A stretch of DNA of 45,342 nucleotides from Bacilli bacterium (lineage in GTDB: Bacteria > Bacillota_I > Bacilli_A > ML615J-28 > CAG-698): positions 1 to 45,342 of the forward strand of contig JAFSVH010000005.1 in NCBI GenBank assembly GCA_017450215.1. The letters run 5' to 3'. A program made the translations under genes and the position numbers. Positions within the stretch are counted from its first letter, which is position 1. Every line of letters begins with the position of its first letter. Below the pieces are notes generated by a model that saw nothing but the letters and a program-made list of their open reading frames with translations, had not been told where the DNA came from and made no database searches. Positions 1-7,598 of this stretch are shown here, piece after piece.

Positions 1-135
1 GTAGGCTCAAGGATTTTGCTACACCTCTTCCTTCACCCATAGGATTACTCCTAACAGCTTGAGGTTCGCTACACTTGGCGGTAAATACCCGTGACTGGAC
101 TTTCACCAGTAAGATTAGTGCCATGCCCGGCACAC
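1..135 (-). mobile_element. Group II intron, 5' end only (runs off the window)
   Basis: On the minus strand the sequence starts GTGTG at 135-131, a match to the GUGYG 5' end of group II introns. It continues with CCGGGCATGGCAC and GGTGAAAGTCCAGT, which resemble domain I of bacterial group II introns. The 5' end lies 7 nt past the foot of a 16-bp hairpin (143-179), and insertion just after an intrinsic terminator is the known habit of group IIC introns. Domains II-VI and any reverse transcriptase would lie left of the window, so the class and activity cannot be judged. No protein frame is visible in this piece. Confidence 0.7.
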
Positions 136-142
136 ATTAAAT

Positions 143-179
143 AATGGTCTATATAGGAGTAATTCCTATATAGACCATT
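143..179 (-). terminator. Terminator hairpin of the uracil permease gene
   Basis: A perfect 16-bp inverted repeat (143-158 and 164-179) with a 5-nt loop lies 30 nt past the permease stop codon. On the minus strand it is followed by ATTTAAT, a poor U tract, and then by the group II intron 5' end; the original U tract may have been cut short by the intron. On the plus strand it is followed by TTTTATTTTA, so it could also stop transcription coming from the intron side. Confidence 0.7.
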
Positions 180-209
180 TTATTTTAGTATTAATTTTTA
201 TAAATGTCC

Positions 210-1652
210 TTATTTTTCCTCTTGAGATTCATTATCTTTTTTAACTTCATTGTTTCTTCCGATTCCACAAACCAAATTTGTTAGAATACCTAAGATTAAA
301 GCACATGCAACTGCAGTGATTGTAATCTTACCAATTGTAAGAACTAAACCACCAACACCAGCAATCAAGATAACAGATACAACAAATAGATTTCTATTAT
401 CGTTCAAATCTACACCTTGAATCATCTTAAGACCTGATACAGCAATGAAACCATATAATGCTATACATACGCCACCCATTACACACTTAGGAATTGTAGC
501 AAGGAATGTTGAGAAAGGTCCAAAGAATGAAATAACTATTGCCATAATAGCTGTTGTTAGAATTGTAACAATTGAAGCATTACCTGATATAGCAACACAA
601 CCAACACTTTCACCATAAGTTGTATTTGGACATCCACCAAAAACAGCACCAGCAATTGAACCAACACCATCACCTAATAATGTTCTATTTAGACCTGGAT
701 CAGTTAATAAATCTTTTTCAATGATTGAAGATAAATTCTTATGATCTGCAATGTGTTCAGCGAATACTACGAAAGCAACAGGAACATAAGCAACTGCAAT
801 TGTTCCAAGATATACAAAGAATGAACCAACAGTTAATTCTTTGCATCCTTCAATAGCTCTTACAAATGTGAAATTTGGAATCCATTCGATTTTATCGAAT
901 TTAGAAAAATCAATTATTTGTAATCCTAAAATTCCAGTTTCCTTACCAATTAAAGTAAAGATTGCAGCAAGAGCATAACCAGCAACGATACCAACTATGA
1001 ATGGAATCATCTTGAATGTTTTTTTGCCATATACACTACATACAATTGTAACACCTAAAGTAACTAAACCACAAAACAAAGCAATCCATTTTGAAATACT
1101 CAAAGCTTGAGTCAATTGTGCTAAGGCTTCTTCTTCTGTTAAAGCCATAGTAGCAATAATATTTTCATAATTAACACTACTTGATACTAAATCACCAATA
1201 GCATTACCTGATAGAGAAAGTCCAATGATAGCAACTGTTGGTCCGATTACAACAGCAGGCATTATCTTAGAAATCCATTTTGTGCCAACAAATTTTACAA
1301 CTAAAGAAATTACAACATAAACTAGTCCAGCACAAAGAGCACCAACGATTAATCCTACGAAGCCAACACTTTCAGTCAATCCCATTGAAGCTGCACCAGA
1401 GAAAGCAGCACCCATTGAACCTAGAAATGCAAATGAAGATCCTAAAAAAACAGGACTCTTAAATTTAGTAAACAATAAATAAACGATTGTTCCAACTCCA
1501 GCACCAAATAGTGCAGCAGCTTGGCTCATTCCATGACCAATAATTGATGGAACTGCAATTGTTGCAGCCATAATTGCTAGTAATTGTTGAAGAGCAAAAA
1601 CTAACACCTTACCAAAATTTGGTTTGTCATTTACATTATAATATAATTTCAT
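210..1652 (-). CDS. uraA: Uracil permease (NCS2/NAT family)
   Basis: This 480-aa membrane protein is a proton-coupled uracil importer of the NCS2 family. The diagnostic UraA/PyrP segments are present: AEHIADHKN (298-306, with Glu299) and PNTTYGES (342-349, with Glu348), matching the two acidic residues that bind uracil and the proton in E. coli UraA. The length and 14-helix hydrophobic pattern fit the family. The start is fixed by GAGGAGGT eight bases upstream. The gene is monocistronic: a leader with an attenuator-like terminator lies upstream (1693-1898) and a strong hairpin downstream (143-179). The leader suggests control by nucleotide supply, which supports uracil over xanthine as substrate. 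Substrate specificity cannot be proved from sequence alone. Confidence 0.92.
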   Translation of the reverse strand: MKLYYNVNDKPNFGKVLVFALQQLLAIMAATIAVPSIIGHGMSQAAALFGAGVGTIVYLLFTKFKSPVFLGSSFAFLGSMGAAFSGAASMGLTESVGFVGLIVGALCAGLVYVVISLVVKFVGTKWISKIMPAVVIGPTVAIIGLSLSGNAIGDLVSSSVNYENIIATMALTEEEALAQLTQALSISKWIALFCGLVTLGVTIVCSVYGKKTFKMIPFIVGIVAGYALAAIFTLIGKETGILGLQIIDFSKFDKIEWIPNFTFVRAIEGCKELTVGSFFVYLGTIAVAYVPVAFVVFAEHIADHKNLSSIIEKDLLTDPGLNRTLLGDGVGSIAGAVFGGCPNTTYGESVGCVAISGNASIVTILTTAIMAIVISFFGPFSTFLATIPKCVMGGVCIALYGFIAVSGLKMIQGVDLNDNRNLFVVSVILIAGVGGLVLTIGKITITAVACALILGILTNLVCGIGRNNEVKKDNESQEEK

Positions 1653-1692
1653 ATATAGACCTCCTCTATTATATTATTTTTATCAATCAGAC

Positions 1693-1736
1693 TAAAAATA
1701 AAACACCAAGAATAGAAATACTAAATCTTGATGTTT
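1693..1736 (-). terminator. Attenuator terminator in the uracil permease leader
   Basis: A 10-bp stem (AAACATCAAGA pairing with TCTTGGTGTTT, one G-U pair) is followed by TTATTTTTA. It lies about 40 nt upstream of the permease start and downstream of the predicted leader promoter, so it can only act on the permease transcript. Its 5' arm begins at the stop codon of the 37-codon leader ORF, so a ribosome at that stop would cover the arm and block the hairpin. Confidence 0.75.
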
Positions 1737-1848
1737 AACTTTTAAATATAAATAATAAAGAATTAGAAAAGCCTTCTACAACAGCTTTTGTAGAAAAGAT
1801 AAATGAGCTTTTTGTATTAATTACAGCGAAATTATTATTTCTTTCCAT
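1735..1848 (-). CDS. 37-aa leader peptide upstream of the uracil permease
   Basis: A short ORF starts at ATG 1848 behind GGAGGAAATT, a strong ribosome site, and ends at TAA 1737-1735. It encodes MERNNNFAVINTKSSF... ending FIFKS. I recognise no protein family. Its position is the notable part: it begins about 38 nt after the predicted transcription start, contains a hairpin (1774-1795) followed by a U-rich stretch, and stops exactly where the attenuator terminator begins. This is the architecture of the E. coli pyrBI leader, where leader translation coupled to UTP-dependent pausing decides termination. No run of a single regulatory codon is seen, so amino acid attenuation of the trp/his type is unlikely. 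It could instead be a small functional protein. Confidence 0.65.
   Translation of the reverse strand: MERNNNFAVINTKSSFIFSTKAVVEGFSNSLLFIFKS
1772..1797 (-). promoter_or_regulatory. Candidate transcription pause hairpin in the permease leader
   Basis: TTCTACAA (1795-1788) and TTGTAGAA (1781-1774) form a perfect 8-bp stem with loop AAGCTG, extended by two G-U pairs. It is followed by GGC and about 30 nt very rich in U. It lies inside the leader ORF. A hairpin followed by U-rich RNA is what slows RNA polymerase at low UTP in pyrBI-type attenuation. It could alternatively act as a weak terminator. Confidence 0.5.
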
Positions 1849-1892
1849 AATTTCCTCCATCATTTTTGGCTTTTCATTTAATCTTCCTAAAG

Positions 1893-1946
1893 ATTATAAC
1901 ACAATAATTAATAAATAAAAGGTCATTTTCAATTTAAACGTTTTCA
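1893..1946 (-). promoter_or_regulatory. Permease leader promoter with upstream LacI/CcpA-type operator
   Basis: TGTTATAAT (extended -10, TATAAT at 1898-1893) places the transcript start near 1886. No good -35 is seen, which fits an extended -10 promoter. At 1946-1933 is TGAAAACGTTTAAA, 13 of 14 positions matching the CcpA cre consensus TGWAARCGYTWNCW. A second palindrome centred on CG, GAAAATCGTTTTC, lies just upstream at about 1954-1966. Either could bind a LacI-family regulator. Confidence 0.6.
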
Positions 1947-1967
1947 AACCAGGGAAAACGATTTTCA

Positions 1968-2022
1968 AAAAAGCAGCCTAATCAAAGACAAACTCTCATC
2001 TTTAATTTGACCGCTTTTTAAT
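1968..2022 (-). terminator. Terminator after the carboxylesterase gene
   Basis: AAAAAGC pairs with GCTTTTT at the base and AAAGA with TCTTT further in, with small internal bulges. U tracts flank both sides, so it can work in both directions. It separates the esterase operon from the permease leader. Confidence 0.6.
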
Positions 2023-2163
2023 TTATTCGTTATTATAATTTTTTAAAGCATTTATATAATTATTAACATCAATATATACAAAAGTTATATTGTCAAGCGT
2101 TTCTTCTTTTAAAATGATTAAATTGGATATAAAATTTTTACTAATCACCTTGATTATTAATAG
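2023..2163 (-). other. In-frame extension past the esterase stop codon
   Basis: Directly after the esterase TAA (2166-2164) the same frame stays open for 46 codons to a second TAA (2025-2023). An internal GTG at the sequence AAGGTGATTAG could start a separate 41-aa product, but no proper ribosome site precedes it. The predicted peptide includes EETLDNITFVYIDVNN and resembles no family I know. It may be a former C terminus cut off by a stop mutation, or a chance open frame. Confidence 0.3.
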
Positions 2164-3978
2164 TTAGTCTCCTAGCGAATCCATATATTCATCAAATATA
2201 ACATATAATTCCTTATATATACCCATATCTATACCCATACTTATCTCTTTATTAAACCATATCACTTTCTGCCCTGAATAAGAATATTCAGGCCACATTT
2301 TAGTATAACCATAATATATACCATTAGGATCCCCATATTTAATGAAATTAGTAAAGAATGCTACCATAGAATCTTGTAATTTTATATCTTTATTATCATA
2401 AGCAAAGCTATGCTTTGATCTTTCGATATTACCATATACATATATCAATTCACCACTATGATAAGTACCATAATAACCATTTTCTTTCATAAATTGATAT
2501 CTATAAACTGTAACACCATTTTCAAATGCTAAATCAGACCACTTTTTATGAGGATAAATAAACCAATAAACTGACATAATTTCATTTAATGATGAAAAAG
2601 CATCTTTCTCTATTCTTTTTTCATATAATTCATAAATCTTATTAGCAGTGGTTTCACCAAAATAATTTATTAAACGTTCTAAAATATTATCTTTATTAGT
2701 CGGTGAAAGCAAATAAGTCGGAATTAAAAAAGCATCTGCTTCTTTCACATTATATCCATTTAATAATGCTTCTTCGTTGTTCTCATGATCTAGATATACT
2801 TGATAAGGAGTTTTTGTTAAAGCATAGCCATCAAGTGTCATTGCTGAATTAGTATATTTAGTTTTCACAAGTTCTTTTGCATCTATTTGTCTTAATTCAT
2901 CGATTGATTTACAGCCAAATTCATCCATAATATCTTGTCCCATCTTTAGTGCAGAATCAAGACTCCTAAATGTATGAGGTGGGTTTTTCACAACCAGTGA
3001 CGAAGATTCACCAATTGCTCGTTTAAACAATCCTTTTGCTAAAGGAGAAGCACAAAGAGCTGAAACAGAACTTGAACCAGCTGACTCACCAGCAATAGTA
3101 ATATTATTTTTATCTCCACCAAAATAAACAGCATTTTCGTTTATCCATTCTAATGCCTTAATTTGATCAAGTAAACCATAATTACCAGTATTATTGTTTA
3201 TAGATTCATCAATTAAATCTGGATGAGCAAAATAACCAAATACACCTAACCTATATGAAATTGTAATCATGATTACACCATATTTTGCATAGGTTTCACC
3301 ATTATAATCACTATTAGCACTTGAACCATTTGTTAAAGAGCCACCATGAATATAAACAAGAATAGGCAAATCAGGTATATTGTAATTAGGCTTCCAAATA
3401 TTCAAATACAAGCAATCTTCACTCATTTCTTGAACTTCTTGCATTTCATAATTTGGATGCCATCCACCTTCTGCATACATATCAACCAAAGTAGAAATAA
3501 CAGGTGTTTGATCAACCTGCATAGCACGTGGTGCAAAATTAGTACAATCTAGTACTCCTTCCCAGTCTTCAACATCCTGTGGCTCCCTAAAACGCAATTC
3601 ACCAACAGGTGCTTTAGCATACGGAACACCAGTATATATTTGTACTCTATCATCGCTACTATATGTACCAACTACATCTCCATTTTTAAGATGTAAAACA
3701 TCCGTATATCTTATCTCATCAGTTGCTTTAAATGTTGAAACAGTTGGTTTTGCAAGTATTAATATAGGGACATTAAATAATATTAAAATTAGAAATGCAA
3801 GCAACCTAAATAAGAACTTCTTCTTCCTAAATATTATTCTAAATGCAAGAACAATCATTAAAACAATTATCTCAACAATAAGCAAATAAAAAGGTCCATT
3901 TGCTAAATCAAGATAAAATATCAATATTGCACTAAGTAATAAATATATTAATATAAATACGATAAATAAAAATATCAT
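2164..3978 (-). CDS. Membrane-anchored type B carboxylesterase
   Basis: The protein has 604 aa. Residues 1-78 hold about three hydrophobic helices, and the rest (85-600) is a carboxylesterase type B domain facing outward by prediction. Landmarks are EDCLYLN (187-193), the oxyanion HGG (211-213), the nucleophile elbow GESAG (297-301, Ser299), and YHSGEL near 525, which supplies the catalytic His. The family hydrolyses carboxylic esters; p-nitrobenzyl esterase is a well-known member. The N-terminal membrane block is unusual, since most relatives are soluble or have only a signal peptide. The start follows AAAGAGGTGACTT. It is the last gene of the run that begins at 9359, 55 nt after nhaC with a hairpin between. 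Natural substrate unknown. Confidence 0.88.
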   Translation of the reverse strand: MIFLFIVFILIYLLLSAILIFYLDLANGPFYLLIVEIIVLMIVLAFRIIFRKKKFLFRLLAFLILILFNVPILILAKPTVSTFKATDEIRYTDVLHLKNGDVVGTYSSDDRVQIYTGVPYAKAPVGELRFREPQDVEDWEGVLDCTNFAPRAMQVDQTPVISTLVDMYAEGGWHPNYEMQEVQEMSEDCLYLNIWKPNYNIPDLPILVYIHGGSLTNGSSANSDYNGETYAKYGVIMITISYRLGVFGYFAHPDLIDESINNNTGNYGLLDQIKALEWINENAVYFGGDKNNITIAGESAGSSSVSALCASPLAKGLFKRAIGESSSLVVKNPPHTFRSLDSALKMGQDIMDEFGCKSIDELRQIDAKELVKTKYTNSAMTLDGYALTKTPYQVYLDHENNEEALLNGYNVKEADAFLIPTYLLSPTNKDNILERLINYFGETTANKIYELYEKRIEKDAFSSLNEIMSVYWFIYPHKKWSDLAFENGVTVYRYQFMKENGYYGTYHSGELIYVYGNIERSKHSFAYDNKDIKLQDSMVAFFTNFIKYGDPNGIYYGYTKMWPEYSYSGQKVIWFNKEISMGIDMGIYKELYVIFDEYMDSLGD

Positions 3979-3994
3979 AAGTCACCTCTTTAAT

Positions 3995-4028
3995 AAATAA
4001 TGCTATCAAAAAAATGATAGCATTATTT
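3995..4028 (-). terminator. Hairpin between nhaC and the esterase gene
   Basis: A perfect 14-bp stem (AAATAATGCTATCA and its complement) with a 6-nt loop lies between the nhaC stop and the esterase ribosome site. The U tract on the minus strand is weak (TTATTTATT), so it may reduce rather than stop readthrough, or act as an mRNA processing or stability element. Confidence 0.5.
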
Positions 4029-4033
4029 GTAAT

Positions 4034-5509
4034 TTATTCATTTGAAGCTTGTGCTTTCTTTAAAGCCTTAGCTTGCTTTCTCTTCTTATATAATAATACT
4101 CCATCTTTATCTTTTACATTAAATCCAAGATATGCCATAGCAATTGTTAATAATGGCATTAACCAGTTAAATACAGCCCATGGACCATATTGTGCAACAC
4201 TCACACCAAGATTTGTTTGAATGTATGCTCCACATGTATTCCAAGGAACTAAAGCACTTGTTACAGTTCCTGCACTTTCTAATGCATTAGATAAAGAACT
4301 AGGTGATAATTCTTTATTTCTAAATTCTTCTGCATACATTCTTCCTGGAATGATGATAGAAATATATTGATCTGGAACAACTACATTAGATGCAATACAT
4401 GTAATTTCAGTCATAGTTACAAGTCCACCAGGAGTCTTAGCTAATTTCTTTATCTTATCAACTAAAACACCTAATAAATGTGTTTCTTCCATAATACCAC
4501 CAAAAGCCATCGCAATAATAATCAAAGTTATTGCAAAAGTCATATTCATGATTCCACCATTAGTTAATAAATTATTAATAGCTTCTACTGCTGTATCAGC
4601 ACTATAACCATTCATTCCACATGTGAATACTTCTCCCAAAGTACAACCAGGTTGGAAAATAAGACCAAAAATAGCACCAACTACTACACCAAGAGCAATG
4701 CCAGGAATAGCAGGTAATTTAAATGCAATAGCAGTAATTACGATAATTGGTGGAATAAATAAAACAGGACTAATATAGAATGTCTCTTTTATTGTATTCA
4801 TATATAGATCAACTTGACTTAAATCAGCAGCTCCACCCTTGTATTCAACAAATCCCATTATAGTAAAGAAAATAGCGCTAATAACATAGGCTACCAATGT
4901 TGAAGGGAGCATATGTTTAATATGTGTCATAACATCAGTTCCAGCCATTGAAGGAGCTAAATTAGTTGTATCTGATAAAGGAGATAATTTATCACCAAAA
5001 TAAGCACCAGAAATGATTGCACCTGCAGTAATACCAACATTCATTCCAAGACCATAGCCAATTCCAAGTAATGCAACACCCATAGTTCCCATAGTACCCC
5101 ATGATGAACCAGTTGCAAGAGATGAAATAGAACATATAATCAATGTTGCTAAAAAGAAAATCTGTGGTTTTAATACAGCTAAACCATAATAGATCATAGA
5201 AGGAACAATACCAGCTAAAATCCAAACACCAACTAATACACCAATTAGTAATAGAATAGTAACAGATTGAAGTGATTTAGAAATACCATTAACCATAAAT
5301 CTTTCAATCTCTTCCCAGCGATAGCCAATAAATAAAGCCATAATTGCAGCTGCAGCAACACCAACTAACATTGGTACATGTGCATCAGCATCAAATACTA
5401 AAATACCAACAGCAATTGATGCTATTAAAATACCTAATACAAGTACTGATTGCCATACTTTAGGCATTTTCTTTTCTCTATTTTTAAATTTCTCTATCCA
5501 TTTTTTCAT
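4034..5509 (-). CDS. nhaC: NhaC-family Na+/H+ antiporter
   Basis: This 491-aa polytopic membrane protein belongs to the NhaC family. The signature FGDKLSPLSDTTNLAP (171-186) followed by AGTD is intact. Family members exchange Na+ for H+, and some (MleN) couple malate/lactate exchange to ion movement, so the substrate is not certain. Its ATG overlaps the TGA of the upstream hydrolase gene (ATGA), showing translational coupling, and the start is preceded by AAGAAGGAAGT. The C terminus is basic and cytosolic (KKRKQAKALKKAQ). In this operon with a peptidase and two hydrolases it could handle ion homeostasis or exchange of an organic acid product. Confidence 0.87.
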   Translation of the reverse strand: MKKWIEKFKNREKKMPKVWQSVLVLGILIASIAVGILVFDADAHVPMLVGVAAAAIMALFIGYRWEEIERFMVNGISKSLQSVTILLLIGVLVGVWILAGIVPSMIYYGLAVLKPQIFFLATLIICSISSLATGSSWGTMGTMGVALLGIGYGLGMNVGITAGAIISGAYFGDKLSPLSDTTNLAPSMAGTDVMTHIKHMLPSTLVAYVISAIFFTIMGFVEYKGGAADLSQVDLYMNTIKETFYISPVLFIPPIIVITAIAFKLPAIPGIALGVVVGAIFGLIFQPGCTLGEVFTCGMNGYSADTAVEAINNLLTNGGIMNMTFAITLIIIAMAFGGIMEETHLLGVLVDKIKKLAKTPGGLVTMTEITCIASNVVVPDQYISIIIPGRMYAEEFRNKELSPSSLSNALESAGTVTSALVPWNTCGAYIQTNLGVSVAQYGPWAVFNWLMPLLTIAMAYLGFNVKDKDGVLLYKKRKQAKALKKAQASNE

Positions 5510-6492
5510 ATATTAACTTCCTTCTTATTCTTATTTATAAATTTCACAATTCTCATTTCATATTCATCTATTTTATCAAAGCATGATGTTCCATGTCTAC
5601 ATCCTTCAGTAATCCATAATTCATTTTCATGACCATTATTGATTGCTGAATTATAATTATCAATAGACATAAATGTAGGAACAAAATCATCTTTATCACC
5701 ATGAATAAACAATATTGGAACATTTGAATGCATAACACAATCTTTTGTATTAAGCTTTATATTCATCTTAAGGAATAATCTTCCAATAATATTAATAGTT
5801 GACAAGATAAACTTCGCAAGACTTTTACTTTTCACATATTTTAACAAGCCATGATAGAATTCTTCCCATGGACTAGTAAATCCACAATCATCAATTATAC
5901 CATCTAATCCATCAATATTTTTATCACTACAATATAAAACAGTAGCTCCACCCATAGAAACACCATGTAAAAATATATGATATTTCTTATCACTAATTGA
6001 ATTGATATATTTACACCATTCACATAAAGCATCATAATCACTAACTGCAAAACCGAATAATTTACCTTCGCTCTTTCCATGACCTTTAGCATCAACAGCA
6101 AGTACATTATAACCATTATTAATCGCAAATCTACCAACGTAACCTAGATTTTCAAAAGATTCAGATGTCCATCCATGAGCAAAAACAATTAAAATATCAC
6201 TATTTTTATTTTCATAAAAATAACCTCTTCTAATTTTACCATCTTTATATTTTAGTTCTAATTCTCTAGGTGTAATTTCAGAATATAACTTTTTAGTTTC
6301 ATCCATTATATGGAAATATTCACTCCATCCTCCACCTAAATCTTCCATTAAAGCATCATTATTCTTTTCATTTTTTGGCTTTTTTCTTACTAAAAAGATA
6401 TTAATCAATACTATATTTAATACAACAATTATTATTAAACAAAGCACAAATAATGACAAAAGACATATTAATAAAATATAATACCATTCCAT
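5506..6492 (-). CDS. Membrane-anchored alpha/beta hydrolase
   Basis: The frame opens at a GTG (6501), but the likely start is ATG 6492, two bases after the upstream stop codon, giving 328 aa (MEWYYILL...). Residues 1-30 form one transmembrane anchor. The hydrolase core shows FAHGWTSE (oxyanion region), GHGKSEG, the nucleophile elbow HGVSMGGA, an acid in IHGDKDDFVP, and the catalytic His in CRHGTS near the end. This is a Bem46/BAAT-like serine hydrolase pattern; such proteins cleave esters or amides, and the substrate cannot be read from sequence. It overlaps nhaC by four bases and follows the DUF2804 gene immediately. Confidence 0.82.
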   Translation of the reverse strand: MEWYYILLICLLSLFVLCLIIIVVLNIVLINIFLVRKKPKNEKNNDALMEDLGGGWSEYFHIMDETKKLYSEITPRELELKYKDGKIRRGYFYENKNSDILIVFAHGWTSESFENLGYVGRFAINNGYNVLAVDAKGHGKSEGKLFGFAVSDYDALCEWCKYINSISDKKYHIFLHGVSMGGATVLYCSDKNIDGLDGIIDDCGFTSPWEEFYHGLLKYVKSKSLAKFILSTINIIGRLFLKMNIKLNTKDCVMHSNVPILFIHGDKDDFVPTFMSIDNYNSAINNGHENELWITEGCRHGTSCFDKIDEYEMRIVKFINKNKKEVNI

Positions 6493-6494
6493 AA

Positions 6495-7568
6495 TTACCA
6501 CTTATTCAATACTTTCTCACAAAAGCCTGTCAAATTTTTGAATTCATAAACATTGCTATCAACTTCTATAGTACCATTAATTTTACCAAATACTTGATTT
6601 TGAATTGATGCTATTATTAAAACATCAGTCTTAGCATGGCGATTTAAGATCGGTGAAAATGTTAAAGCTATCTTTGCTCTTTCTGATTTTGATGTAATTT
6701 TCCATTCATCTAAGAATTTATCTTTACCTTTTTCATCTTTTGGAATGATAAATTCACAATCATCTAATTTAATACATTTACCATCAAAGAATAGCATATT
6801 TTCACTAGCCTTGCTAGTATCACCAAAACCATAACCTAAATTAAAGCCAATAGTCTTACCATCTTGGCAAGCACTTAGACTACCCCAATACCAAGTATTT
6901 TTATAAGTCCAAACGCCTCTACCCCAATCAAGAACACCATAGCAATCACTTAAATCAAATTCTTTTTCACCAATAACAACACTGCCACTTGCTTTCAAGC
7001 AATTGATTTTTTGATTATAATAAAAATGTTTCTCTTTATTAAATGGTGTTGCAATAACCATAGATCCATCAATAGTAGGTTCTAAGAAGCAATCAACCAT
7101 AATTTCTTTATCATCATCAAATGAAGTAAAAGCACCAAATAAATGTCTCTTTTTACCATCATTTTTAAATGTTAAATAGGCTTTATCATTATAATTTAAT
7201 TCAACATCTCCTATTTCAGATGTTGAAGGGAAATCAACATGCTTTCTAGTTAACATTTTTATTTTAGATTTAGTTATCTCTTTTTTATTAACAAAATCTA
7301 AATATGAAAAAGAAATCATAGTCATATATGAATTATCATCAATAGTAAGAGCAAAACCAAATTTATCATTACCAAAATAATAATAATCCCATTCTTTAAT
7401 TCTACCCTTACGAGCTTTGATTTTACTTCTATCATATTTCTTTACTAAATTATAAGCAAAGCCTGCTTCTTGTAGATTTCCCTTTTCATCAAGTAAATCA
7501 CCAGATGAAAGTAAATGATTATTAAATTGTAATTCTTCGTATTTATTTAAATTATTATTTTTTTCCAT
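6495..7568 (-). CDS. DUF2804 family protein
   Basis: This 357-aa protein has no signal peptide or membrane segment. The stretch YGVLDWGRGVWTYKNTWYW (about 209-227) is the conserved core of DUF2804, a family of unknown biochemical function related in fold to lipocalin-like/AttH-type beta domains. It sits between an M3 peptidase and an alpha/beta hydrolase in an apparent operon. The ribosome site is weak (AAAG). A role in lipid or hydrophobic substrate handling would fit the hydrolase neighbours but is only a guess. Confidence 0.8.
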   Translation of the reverse strand: MEKNNNLNKYEELQFNNHLLSSGDLLDEKGNLQEAGFAYNLVKKYDRSKIKARKGRIKEWDYYYFGNDKFGFALTIDDNSYMTMISFSYLDFVNKKEITKSKIKMLTRKHVDFPSTSEIGDVELNYNDKAYLTFKNDGKKRHLFGAFTSFDDDKEIMVDCFLEPTIDGSMVIATPFNKEKHFYYNQKINCLKASGSVVIGEKEFDLSDCYGVLDWGRGVWTYKNTWYWGSLSACQDGKTIGFNLGYGFGDTSKASENMLFFDGKCIKLDDCEFIIPKDEKGKDKFLDEWKITSKSERAKIALTFSPILNRHAKTDVLIIASIQNQVFGKINGTIEVDSNVYEFKNLTGFCEKVLNKW

Positions 7569-7598
7569 AATCTTTATTTATATTGTATTTAAACTCTT

